From the NCBI GenBank assembly GCA_037074615.1, contig CM073558.1, positions 6,687,501 to 6,751,500 on the forward strand: a stretch of 64,000 nucleotides of DNA, written 5' to 3'. The notes beneath the pieces were generated by a model. That model saw nothing but the letters and a program-made list of their open reading frames with translations, made no database searches and was not told the origin of the DNA. The stretch's first letter is position 1. Every line of letters begins with the position of its first letter. The position numbers and the translations under genes are program-made. The stretch is from Leucaena leucocephala. Taxonomy: Eukaryota; Streptophyta; Magnoliopsida; Fabales; Fabaceae. Below are positions 48,851-59,498 of the stretch, one piece after another.

Positions 48851-50399
48851 TTAAAACAACTTTCTTCCAATGTCGCTTTGGGGTTTCTTCAAAACTTTTA
48901 ACCAATGATTGCATATAGTACAACCTCGGATCATTCTCTTTAAGGAGCCAAAAATTAAAATTAAATTCCTAAGTAACTAAATACAATGCAATCTAAGTTA
49001 GAGAATGGGATTTATTTTGATTAACTAATAACTAAATGCAATAATTTAAAAATAAATTTAAATAAAATATTTTTGGTATTTTTAATTTAAAGAAAGGAAT
49101 AATGAATGATAATAAGTTAATAGAATAAATTTGAAGGCAATTAATAATAAAAGCAATCCTCCAATTCAATATTACAAACAATCATAAATTCAACATATAT
49201 GAGAGTTATAAACAATGAATTAAGAATTATAATTTAGCTTTTAATCCAACAATCAAGCCACATCGAATTGTCATAAAATATTTTCTAAAGTCCTAATTTA
49301 TTAACTGCCACAAAAATAATAAAATAGGACTAAGAATATTAAAAATTAATGCTCAATTATAACTCAATAATTCATAAAAATATAATTTAAGCCAACAACA
49401 GACACAACGATCCAATAATTCAAGCTACCTTGAAAAATCACAAAATATTCACAATAATCTCAATAAAATGTCTAACCCAGATCAAAGTAAATAAAATTAA
49501 AGTTAATTAAAGAATAATATTAAATACCAAGAAAAAATTCAGTCACAATAATCCTTAAGAAATACAAATAAATCATCATAAATATTTCCAATAATTATAA
49601 AATTAATCCTATGACTTAGGAGTCATAGTATAATTATTAGGTAGAGAATTAGAGTAATTTATACTCCCCTTTGATATCTCAAGCTCATGCTTTTATCATT
49701 GAATTAGAGAATTAGGATAAATTAGGCACGCCTAGCCATCAAAGACGCTGACATGCTCCTTACTATAATTATCGTTGCTACTGGTGTGCTGTGGCTAATT
49801 TGTTCCTGCTGGTTTTGTCCCCATCACTGTTCTGGTGGTGGTGGTGGTGATGGAAGTTTGCTAGAATGAATAGAGGGAGTAGTGTTGTGGCCTGGAGTTG
49901 GAAGATGATGATGATGGATGTGAAATCATAGCTTGCTGAATCTTTCCCTCTGGTTTTGTTTTCTCACGACAGCACACTACTGAAGCTTGCGTCTCACCCC
50001 AATGTGTTTTGCGGCTTCACTGTGCACTCCCATCTTTCTGTGTGTCTTTAAAAAGCTGCATAAGGAGTTAAATAAAACCTAATGGGCCAAATCGTAAGGT
50101 TTGGCCCATAGGGTCCTATAATACAGTTTCTAATTTTATAGTCTTTTGTTGTCATTTGTAAATTTCAGTTTCTACTAAATTCCTAAAATACAAAGTCATA
50201 ATAATATAATACATTTTGTTCTAAAATAATTGTTTAGGAGAAATAATAAAAAATATGATAATTATACCCTTATTAAGCATTAATTTAATGTAAAGTACAC
50301 TAATTCAAATTATGCACAAATAATATAATTAAGGATCAAAATAATAACAAAAACCCACTAAAATGATATGAATAAATATATAAAAATATGGGTTTGTCA
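48851..50399 (-). repeat. 5' LTR of the Athila-like element
   Basis: It starts (plus strand) TTAAAACAACTTTCTTCC and ends GGGTTTGTCA. Its last 200 bp are duplicated again downstream (see 50,200-51,112). Confidence 0.9.
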
Positions 50400-51112
50400 A
50401 TAATGAAGAGAAACTATGTTATATTTAGTACTTTTGAATTATTTTCTTTTATAAGAGACAATTTCTTAATATGATATGTTCCTTTCTTTTTTTATAAGTC
50501 TATTTGACTAGGTCAAATTTGAACATTATTTGACCTAATTAGGGGTAGCTCTTTTAAATATATTTCTATATTCACATTGACTTAAATTTGAGAACTCGTG
50601 TTTAAGTAACCAAAGCCTATTTATTTATTTTTTTGGGGGAAAAAGAGTTACATTATTTAAATGATGTAATACCTTTTGTTCTAAAATAATTGTTTAGGAT
50701 AAATAATAAAAAATATGACAATTATACCCCTATTAAGCACTGATTCAATATAAGGCACACTAATTCAAATGATGCACAAATAATATAATTAAAGATCAAA
50801 ATAATGACAAAAACTACTAAAATGATATGAATAAATATATAAAAATATGGGTTTGTCAATAATGAAAAGAAACTATGTTATATTTAGTACTTTCAGATTT
50901 TTTTCTTTTATAAGAGACAATTTCTTAATATGATATGTTCATTTCTTTTTTTATAAGTCCATTTGATTAGGTCAGATTCGAACATTATTAGGTCTAATTA
51001 GTGGTAGCTCTTTTAAATATATTTCTATATTCACATTGACTTAAATTTAAGAACTCGTGTTTAAGTAACCAAAGCCTATTTATTTATTTTTTTTGGAAAA
51101 AAGAGTTACATT
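50200..51112 (+). repeat. Tandem duplication of LTR tail plus flank, period 460 bp
   Basis: Copy 1 (50,200-50,654) holds the last 200 bp of the LTR and 255 bp of flanking DNA. Copy 2 (about 50,660-51,112) repeats the same sequence, including the LTR end GGGTTTGTCAATAATGAA and the flank TATATTTAGTACTTT, down to GAGTTACATT. The copies differ at several percent of positions. Confidence 0.85.
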
Positions 51113-51331
51113 GCTCCTTGGGTTATGCATGAGGAGTTCTCAAGCTTTACTAAAGAAAGTTGACCAGACTAACAAGATTGGCAGGCTTCACTTTCTTCCT
51201 TCGCCGACAAATTAGTTAAATGGAATAGAGAGGTTTTTGGAAATGTGGCTAGAAGAAAGGAATATTTATAAGGTCTCAATCGTAAAGTCACTCTGAAGGG
51301 GAATACGGATAGACTTGAGAGGGTTCGTATA

Positions 51332-52043
51332 TGTAGTCGACAGAACCTGCAAATGAACAACCAATCCAAGTCGCGTCCAAGGACACTGTCCTTAAGAGTT
51401 ATTCCGCTACAACAGGCAAGATGAAGCGGTACTCCCCAGGATTAAACGGATTCTTCTTGTGGAAACAAGGAAACATAATCTAATGGAAGGAAATAAACTC
51501 AAAGAGAAATGGGAAGAGAGCATGAGCGTTGTTCTGCAACATCCTTGTGCATTGCTTTTATAAGAATGAAGAGGCACGGAAACATTAGTTGCGTTCGTAA
51601 GAGACATCCTTTAGACCGAACCAGCGTGATACTTATCAGACTGTAAGGTCGCATCTTTCCAGCGCAACAGTTCCTTTCCCAATAGCCATAATGCCAACAT
51701 TCATAAAAGAAAAATACCGTTTGGCCTTTCAAATTCATTTAGGCTATAAGAATTTGGACACTTTCCGTCTAGGCACATTAAAAATATTTCTAGATAAGCC
51801 AAAATATTTTTTCACAAAAAGTGCTAAATATCACGCTTTATCTTGCGCGCAGGGCGGGGGAAAATCGCCAGATTTCAACTGAATTTCTCATTGATGGCCT
51901 ATTATCGTGCGCGCGAGTCTACCTCTCTTCTAGGCCCATTTACTAGCCCACAATTGTAACTTATTATTTATACTCTTGAGCCTTCATTCACTCAAGCAAT
52001 GTGGGACTTTTAGTTTCTATGACACCCCCACTTTTTCACAACA
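51332..52043 (-). mobile_element. Solo LTR (probably Ty1/copia), 712 bp, TSD GTATA, inside the LINE
   Basis: GTATA is duplicated on both sides (51327-51331 and 52044-52048) and the ends are TG...CA. On the minus strand it starts TGTTGTGAAAAAGTGGGGGT and soon reads AAAGTCCCACATTGC, wording typical of plant copia LTRs. A TATAAATAA box follows (plus-strand TTATTTATA near 51,965). It contains GC-rich patches (CTTGCGCGCAGGGCGGGGG near 51,850) unlike the surrounding DNA. No coding sequence remains. Confidence 0.78.
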
Positions 52044-52553
52044 GTATAAACCTATGGAATTAACTCGAACAGGTTCTCATGCAAGAGGAGCTTTTGTGGC
52101 TCCAATTATCTAGTGTTGCCAATGTGGGGATTGTAATACAAGATATTTTCATTTGATGGCTTGTAATTGAGGCTCTTATATTTGAATCCGGGGAATAGTC
52201 ATAGGATGCTGAGGAAATCATAGCAATGGAATGCAGGGCTTTGTTGAAAATTTGTATAAAGAAGAAGGATCAGATACTCTCTCTCTTCACTTGGAGCCTC
52301 CCTTGATCAATCTCACCTACTTATGATGGGGCTACATGTTGATAATCAAGAAATTAAAAAAAAAAAAGGGCCTTATTTGATATGGGATCACCGAAGGTCC
52401 CTAGACTGGATGGGTTCAATCCTATCTTTTATCAAAGTCAATGGGAAATAGTAGGAGATTCCGTGATTGAACAAGTGAATTATGTATTTCATGACCCTGT
52501 GCAGGCTCGACTCATCAGTGGTACCCAGATTGTTCTTATACCCAAAGTAGATC

Positions 52554-53316
52554 TGTCACACCCAAAAAATTTAGGTGTGAGTGGCACTTAATATAAGTAA
52601 ACTCACATTTCCTATTTCCTACGTTAAAACATATAAATGAATACATATAATAATAATAATTATAATAGCCTGTACAGCCTCATGATTAAATAATAATCAT
52701 AGACTTGCATAGCCATGAAGACAAATATAGTCAGATAGTCAACGAAGGCAAGTAACCAAGCATGACTCAAGGCCACAAAATAAGTGTAGGTATAAAATTT
52801 ATGAATAACAATCGTGAGAACCAAGCGCACAATTATCAAGCATGAGTACTATGTCTATGAATATCAAGCGAGCTTAAGGTTAACCATGGTACGTTAAGGA
52901 CTGTTAGTACTGCTTATAGGAACTACTTTCTATTTCAATCCTCTATAAAACGTTTTCAAGTATACATAGGATCAATTTATCATTTGCATATCTTCTAATA
53001 GTTCTCATACGTAAAGAATGGTTCATAATGAAGGGTCCCAGAATGAATTTTTGTAATAAGATCTTTATTCCCTTTGAACATTTAAAATCAAATTATTTTG
53101 TTAAATATATTCTTCAAAAGTTCATAACTTCTCTTGTGATGTTAACTTACAACTTTGAAACTTTGAATATAGATATGAAATGATAAACCTTATTATCTTT
53201 CAGTCTTACTATATAATTTTCTATTAATGACTCACTAAGTTAATTAAATATTTAAATATTCTTTTGTTGTTGTTATAAGTATATTATTATAATTCCTAAA
53301 TTTTCAGGTCATTACA
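52554..53316 (+). mobile_element. Solo LTR 'D' (related to LTR A/B), 763 bp, TSD (A/G)GATC, inside the LINE
   Basis: It starts TGTCACACCC and ends GGTCATTACA. Flanks are AGATC (52549-52553) and GGATC (53317-53321), four of five bases identical. Internal phrases such as AAGTAACCAAGCATGA, TTAAGGACTGTTAGTACTGC and CATTTGC match the LTRs at 14-16 kb, but D is about a quarter of their length. Confidence 0.75.
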
Positions 53317-53639
53317 GGATCACCTTGAGTCCATTTGAGAATTTTGTTCGATCAGTTTGTGCAATGTGATTTAGAAAATTGTCATCAAGGTTATCACCGA
53401 CCATTTTAAGGAGATCATGCCCCTGGTGGTGGCCCCAAATCAATGCTACTTTGTAAAAGAGAGACAGAGTGCTGATAACATCATCATAGCCCAGGAGGTT
53501 ATTCAATCGATACGAAATATGGAAAAGATACATGGTTTTGGACCACAACTCTCTTTTTCTTCCGTGGCCATATCTAAAAATCTCTTCCTCATTACAAATA
53601 ATTCATGGCTGTCGACAGATTCTCAGCTGTAGAAAACAC

Positions 53640-55140
53640 GATATTTCAGTCCAATACTTTTATGTTTTAAAGTTGGTATGTGAAATGAATTTGTTATTTT
53701 GATGAACAAACTCTTCTATTGTGGCACCTTACTATAAGATCACTTAACCTGGGATAGCAACTTACTATATCTTTTGTCTTTTCTAATGATTCATGAGCAT
53801 AGACTTAAGTTAGGCATTGTGCTTGATCTCAAACTCCAGTTACGTTCTTTTCTTCTATTGCCATCTTGCATATAATAAACTAGAGCTCTTCTCTGCATGG
53901 CATTATGTTGGAATCATTATAACTCCCATCCTGCTACATCCAGAGCTCGGTACGAATACTTTTACTCATTGAGGGATACACATACTTTGGGTCTTCCTCT
54001 GGATCCCCAAATAACACTTTACACCGTTTTCTCAATTTTTCTAAACACGTAATAATTTTAATAATTATTTTATCCATTGTTTCCTTAAAGTTTCACGTGG
54101 AACTAGGCTTTTTAGACAAATAAATCCTTTTCAAGGTATTTTCATTTAAAATAATTTTTCTAAACCTAAAAAATACCTTAAGAATATATTTCCTATTTTT
54201 CAGATTTTTTCTAATTTTTTTGGGATTTTTTAATAGTTATATTTTTGCCCAACAGTTACTCTTATTTATACTCCCCCCAACTTCTCATTTTTTTTTTAAT
54301 TTTTGAGTTAACATAACTTATTTAACCAATACTATGAAAAGTAAAAATATGTATTAGTTTTCCTAAGATATCATTTTCAACCATTTGTTTTGAACCAATA
54401 TGCAACAAATAATAAGAATCATTTATAGTTGGTGGACTTATCACAAAATATTTCGAAGATACTATAATTAAAACTTGTAACTTTTGTACATGCAATTGCT
54501 GGAAGTAGTGGAATCTTCACAATGATTTCGATGGGAAATACAGAATCATAAAACAAAGTGATGATAAATGCTGTGAAAATTAATGCCTTCCAAAAATAAT
54601 ACTTCCTCCCACCATCCCTAAATATAGTAAGGATGTATTGAAAAAACGTAGACCAAATAAATTATCTTTTATTAAAAAACTTTTGGTAAAAATACACATT
54701 TAGTACTTCAACTTTGTACAATGTTTTAGTTTGATCCCGATCCCACAATTTTATAAAGTGTTTTTTTAATACGCTAACCGTAATAATAGTAGTCTTAAAT
54801 GATTATTTTATGTAACAATTATAGGTATCTCGAAAATTAAATTTAAGATGTTACTATTTAAGAATTTTTTTTAACATTCAAAATTTTAATACCAACAATT
54901 TTTGTTAACGACATTGGGATTAAAGAATTATAAAGATATTTTTATAAAATTAAATGATAAAATGAAACCTTATATAAAGTTAAAAGATTAAAGTTACACT
55001 TTTGCCAAAACTTATTGTTCTTTCCAAATGTCTCCAATTAAATGGTGGTATTATTGACAAGATTATTTATTACGGAATGAGGAAAACTAATTAAATAGAG
55101 GTACTTTTAGAAATATCTTTTAAAATATCATAGAATTCTG
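53640..55140. other. Intergenic DNA upstream of the peptide-gene array
   Basis: No gene is recognised. Some wording near 54,530-54,590 and 55,010-55,060 recurs upstream of the second and third peptide genes, so the duplication unit probably starts here. A Stowaway-like left end (TACTTCCTCCCACCATCCC) is at 54,598 without a clear partner. Confidence 0.4.
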
Positions 55141-55153
55141 AAATGTATTCACC

Positions 55154-55161
55154 TATAAATA
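55154..55161 (+). promoter_or_regulatory. TATA box of peptide gene 1
   Basis: TATAAATA begins 46 bp before the ATG at 55200. The same box and the same 46-bp spacing occur in gene 2. A start of transcription about 30 bp downstream would leave a leader of only some 15 bases. Confidence 0.65.
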
Positions 55162-55199
55162 AAAGCTCAAAGAACCTATGCATCACAAGTTGATAAAAC

Positions 55200-57109
55200 A
55201 TGGATAGGACTTTGGTTAAGGGAGCTTTTCTTCTCGTCCTTTTGTTTTCTGCTTCAGGTGAGAGCACCCTTCAATATCTCTGTTTCTCATGTTTGTGTAA
55301 AATTACATTCATTTGGATTTTTCTAGAAACATCAATATATATTATATTTCAATCTATATAGCACTTTGTTTTACTATCGTTCTTTCCACTTCCACATAAA
55401 AGTACGAGTCTACTGTTAAAATGATTTTCAAAGTAATTGTATATTTTAACAGACTGTTAATTTCAAAATTTAGGGATAATATAATGCAATATCCTAAAAT
55501 TTATATGCTTCATTTGTGTCCAACACTTTGCATTTGTTTCCCCCCGTTTTCCCCTCTTATCGTTGCCCTTCCTTATTTAATTTCTTGAACTTTTTTCAAT
55601 ACACCCATTTCTTTCAATTTTTTGATTCCAAACATAAATTTATATATATTTTTGTTTCCAAATTATTTTAATTTTAGTATGTCTCTTAATAATGCTTGAT
55701 AATTTTCTATTTTCCTATCTTATGAATATATGTGTGCCCTTAAACATTGAATGAATTTGAAGTGATTGTAAGGACACCTATGATAAGTTCTTTGTCAAAT
55801 AGAAAAAAAAATGCCAATTTGTATTCTTTTTATTTTTAAATTTTATTGTTTTTCTTTTTTATTAAGAAAAGGGATAAGAGAAAATATTTTCTAATACTTT
55901 TTTCCGAACCTCAGGTTAACACTTACTACATTAGAATTTAATATATTTAAATATTTAATTTTTAATTGATTGTTAAGATAATCCTAATAAAATACTCTTA
56001 AAATACCTAAAACCTAAATAAGGCCTTCACTTTCGACTAATTCCTAATCAATCCAAATGTCCTCATTAGGGATTTCAAAATCTAATCAAATGACCATAAT
56101 GTCCCCATCATTAAAAAGAAAAGAGAAGGCACAACGAGAGAAATCGCACTGGTCAAAACCTGTTACACTTGTGTGCTGCCCTAAGAAGTGCACACTAATA
56201 ATGTCTTCGTTAGATAAAATTGTCAACATCAATCACCAATTTCTTAAAAACCACAATTTATGCAAACTAAAACCATCAAACTATATAGGGTATTTTGGCC
56301 CTTTAACAACATTCATAAATCTCTAATGAGGCCTCTTGGCCTGATTAAGAATTAATCCACAGTGTAGGCCTTATTTAGATTTGTATTATTTTGAAGGAAT
56401 CTTGTTAGGATTCTCTCTTAATTATTCATGATTAAAGTTTAAATTTTAATTTATGATTTAGAACTGTGTATTCATTTATTCAAATTTCAATTATTACGTC
56501 AATGATTACTTATGAATGATGAAATATACCAATATTAATAATTTGTATTCATTTATAGTATATATATAATCAAAATAGAAAAAAGGGTTGATATAGTATT
56601 TGTCTTTTAAATTTACATAAATTTTAATTTTGATCCTTCAAGTTTAAATTATGGATGTTAGTCCTTCTAGGGTAAAATGATTTAAATTTTTATTAAATTA
56701 TAGAGAGAAATATTTTAGATTGAAATAAATTTGAGGAACTAAAATCTATGTGATTTGAAAACTAAAACTAAAATAAAGATAAATTTGAGGGACAAAAAAT
56801 TGTATTAGCCTGTGTATATATATTTGAATTTAGTATAGAAAATAAAAAGATATATTCCTAGCTAGAGAGGAGCTATTTATTGATAACTTAATATAGTGTA
56901 AATCTCATTACCTTTTCTTTGTACTTTAAACAAATATGTGTGTGTGTGATAAGAAAAATCTCACGTTTGCAGCTTTGGAGTACGAAAGAGAAGATGCAGA
57001 AATGAAGCTAGTAATGACATGCATAGCTGACTGGCAGTGCCCTGACTGTCCTTGCGTTGATAATACATGCGATTGTGCTGCTTCCCTTCAACTTAAAGAA
57101 CATGCATGA
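55200..57109 (+). CDS. Small secreted cysteine-rich peptide, gene 1 (exons 55200-55257, 56973-57109)
   Basis: Exon 1 (58 nt) encodes MDRTLVKGAFLLVLLFSAS, a clear signal peptide. Donor GTGAGA starts at 55258, the acceptor is TTTGCAG, and the intron is phase 1. Exon 2 gives a short acidic stretch (LEYEREDAEMKLV) and the cysteine core CIADWQCPDCPCVDNTCDC, then AASLQLKEHA and stop. The total is 64 residues with six cysteines spaced C-x5-C-x2-C-x-C-x4-C-x-C. A duplicated CATG at the end of exon 2 shifts the frame relative to gene 3 and shortens the C-terminus. The architecture (signal exon, intron at the cleavage site, tiny Cys-rich exon) resembles defensin-like and NCR peptides, but I recognise no named family. 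Function is unknown; a secreted signalling or antimicrobial role is inference. Confidence 0.72.
56014..56378. mobile_element. Possible MITE in the intron of peptide gene 1, 365 bp
   Basis: The left end CTAAATAAGGCCTTCACT and the right end, read inward, CTAAATAAGGCCTACACT form an inverted repeat that extends about 41 bp with roughly seven mismatches. I could not define a target duplication. Genes 2 and 3 lack this sequence. The 89-codon open frame inside (56,057-56,326) is probably not a gene. Confidence 0.55.
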
Positions 57110-58650
57110 TTCAGAGCCCAGTGTTGCCTTCACACAAATGTCATGTTTATTACATAAAATACATATCTTTGGGAGTTGAAAAGAGACAAATCATGGAATA
57201 AGAATAATATGGGAATTCTAACATCTCATTTCTTTTGTTTTACTGGCAAGTTTTTTCCACAACGTCTAACTTTAAATGGCTATTTTAGGAAGTTGTTCTT
57301 TAAAGTGAGACTTTCAACCACATTTCTATGATTCTATAAGTCATCGCTAAAAAGTATGACTTTAAGTGAGACTTTCTCACAATTGAAAATTTACTGAATG
57401 ATGACTTTAGAAGTCACCCTTGAAAGTTTAACTTTTAGAGAGACTTTCAACGATGACTTCTATAGTCACGCTAAAAGGCAAATTTTCAATGGCAATATTT
57501 TGGAGTCCCCTTAACCTCTTTTGAGTCAACCACTAAAAGCAATGACTTTACATAACAAACAAAAAAGACTTTCAATGGCAATTAAAAACGTTGTCGCTTA
57601 AAGTTAACTTTTAGGTCACCATTAAAAGTCTACATACCCTTTAAAGACGTTCAACAGCGACCCTAAAAAATCTCCATTAAAAGTTTTATCTTTTATCAGT
57701 TTTTAATGACCAAGTTATAATTTAAATTTGTTGACTTAATATTTTCTATTAAATAAATTAAATTTTAATATAATTAAATTAAGGAGAAATTACTTTAAAA
57801 TTTTAAAAAAAGGATTTAATCTCTAAAAAATCTCAAATAGTATAAAGGTGTTTACTCATACACTATAACTTGTTATTGTCACTCATTAGTTGTAATTAAA
57901 TCCTTGTTTGAAATTTTATAGTAATCCCCTTAAAATTAAAGAATTAAAAATATACTTTATAAATTTAATTGACTAAATTATGATATAAATTTAAAGGACC
58001 AAACATCAATGAAATAAAAAAATTACATTTTTCTGACTTGTATAAAAAGGAAATACAGAATACAAAGTATGAATAAAAAGCAATAAATGCTCTACATATT
58101 GCAAAGAATCTTATGGAATCCAATATATTGATTCATGAGATTTTCTTGAACATATATAATATTAACTACTGATTCTACATATTCAGAGGTAAATCTTCAG
58201 AATTATTTCGAAACGACAAAAGGAGCTTTGTCTCTGTTTAAAACTTTTTTCTTCTTTCTAAATATTGAAAATGTTATTTATTAAGAGTTGAGGAATAACC
58301 TCTTTAAATATAGAGAATAATTTATAAAAAAATAAAAAAAATAAATATTAAAAAATAAATATTTAAATAATTATTATTAGAATTATTTTTTTATAGATAA
58401 ATTATCAGAAAGAGTATAGAGTAAAATGATAGAGAAAAAATAGAATAAAATAGTTATTATATAATTTAAAAATACTTTTATCATCTTGTAGTTATTCTTT
58501 AAAATTTATTTAAAATTATAATTTAATTTAAAAAAAATAAATATTTTATAACTATTTATTTAAATTTTTTGTTCATTAAGTCGGAAAGGACTTTTAAATG
58601 TACGGTTTAGCTTCAAACCAACACTATATATTTAGGCGGTACTTGCTAGC
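57110..58650. other. Intergenic DNA with CACTA-like subterminal repeats
   Basis: Between about 57,240 and 57,700 there are many imperfect, alternating copies of GACTTTCAACGATGACTT- and TCGCTAAAAG-type words, like the CACTA subterminal repeats at 10.4 kb. A similar cluster lies at 61,130-61,450 upstream of gene 3. The sequence 58,050-58,240 also matches 61,640-61,900. No gene is recognised. Confidence 0.5.
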
Positions 58651-58656
58651 TTCACC

Positions 58657-58664
58657 TATAAATA
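58657..58664 (+). promoter_or_regulatory. TATA box of peptide gene 2
   Basis: TATAAATA, 46 bp before the ATG at 58703, as in gene 1. Confidence 0.65.
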
Positions 58665-58702
58665 AGAACTCAGAGCACGGACGCATCACAAGTTGATAAA
58701 AC

Positions 58703-59215
58703 ATGGACAAGACTTTAGTTAAGGCAGCTTTCTTTCTCGTCCTTTTCTTTTCTGCTTCAGGTGAGAGCATCTTCCAATATCTCCGTTTCTTATGTTTGTG
58801 TAAAATTACATTCATTGGGATTTTTCTATACCAATATAAAATCCAATTTTTTCTCAAAAGTTTTTGAATAGAAATTAGAAGTATCTAGAATTTTTTGTTA
58901 GATCAATTTCATCACATAAGTATAAAAAATGGGGCTATATTACTCTAACTATTAAAATATTAATGATAAACATTAATTTTTTAAAAATTAATATTATTTT
59001 TTAATAGTTAATTAGAGTTAAGACTTTGTTTATTTTTTAATATTTTACGGCAAAATTGATTCAGCGTAAACCTATAATATCTATAAAGAACTTTGTTTTT
59101 GCTATTGCTTTTAATTTCTACTTCCAATTAGCATTTCTTGTGCATGAAACTTTTGAACTAATTTTTTAAAGCCTTTGAAATGGGTTCCCCAAAAACTCTA
59201 TCTTGTGTTCTCATA

Positions 59216-59249
<34 letters not shown>

Positions 59250-59498
59250 GAAGTCTCATTGCCTTTTTTTTGTTTTATAAAATTGATAAACGAAAATCTC
59301 ATATTTGAAGCTTTGGAGAATAATGGAACTGAAGATGCAGAAAGCAAGTTCCGTTTACGATGCATATGTGACGTGGATTGCCTTACCTGTAAATGTATTA
59401 ATTTTAAATGTGTTTGTGGAGCTTCCCCTCAACTTGGAGAACATGATTCACAACCCAACGTTGGCTTGGAGCACAATGTGTCAAACACAACAAATTAG
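58703..59498 (+). CDS. Small secreted cysteine-rich peptide, gene 2 (exons 58703-58760, 59311-59498)
   Basis: Exon 1 (58 nt) encodes MDKTLVKAAFFLVLFFSAS, a signal peptide almost identical to that of gene 1. Donor GTGAGA starts at 58761. The acceptor is TTTGAAG, where genes 1 and 3 have the commoner TTTGCAG or TTTGTAG; an AAG acceptor is rarer but usable. Exon 2 continues ALENNGTEDAESKFRLR and the core CICDVDCLTCKCINFKCVC, with seven cysteines and several C-x-C pairs. A 26-residue tail follows (GASPQLGEHDSQPN...VSNTTN). Total 81 residues. The intron is 550 bp, the shortest of the three. It keeps the longer C-terminal tail lost in gene 1. Secreted location is predicted from the signal peptide; function is not recognised. 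Confidence 0.7.

Larger units (their letters stand above)
39365..50399 (-). mobile_element. Athila-like Ty3/gypsy retrotransposon, about 11.0 kb, degenerate; TSD ATAAT
   Basis: LTRs of about 1.53 kb (39365-40892 and about 48851-50399) start TGAAAC/TTAAAAC and end GGGTTTRTCA. ATAAT stands outside both ends (39360-39364 and 50400-50404). On the minus strand the order is 5' LTR, primer site, gag, protease, RT, RNase H, integrase, then about 1.6 kb of non-coding sequence, polypurine tract and 3' LTR. The LTRs are clearly more diverged than those of the chromodomain element, and every coding domain is broken, so this insertion is older. The primer site, the polypurine tract and the gag and RT wording all point to the Athila lineage. 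Confidence 0.92.
51113..53632 (+). pseudogene. LINE (non-LTR retrotransposon) ORF2 remnant, interrupted by two solo LTRs
   Basis: The pieces outside the solo LTRs read as a plant L1-type ORF2. 51,113-51,331 has the region before the RT domain (APWVMHEEF, WNREVFGNVARRKEYL). 52,049-52,553 continues to the RT start (FDMGSPKVPRLDGFNPIFYQ and IVLIPKVD). After the second LTR, 53,322-53,560 carries ISLCNVI, MPLVVAPNQCYFVKERQSAD and IIIAQEVIQSIRNM. There are in-frame stops, and the catalytic part of RT downstream is missing or unreadable. The reading frame continues cleanly across the second LTR when one target duplication is discounted. No 5' end, endonuclease or poly-A tail was identified. Confidence 0.82.

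Noticed and set aside
56057..56326. 89-codon open frame in the intron of peptide gene 1
   Set aside because: It lies wholly inside an inverted-repeat MITE-like element absent from the other copies and has no recognisable domain.
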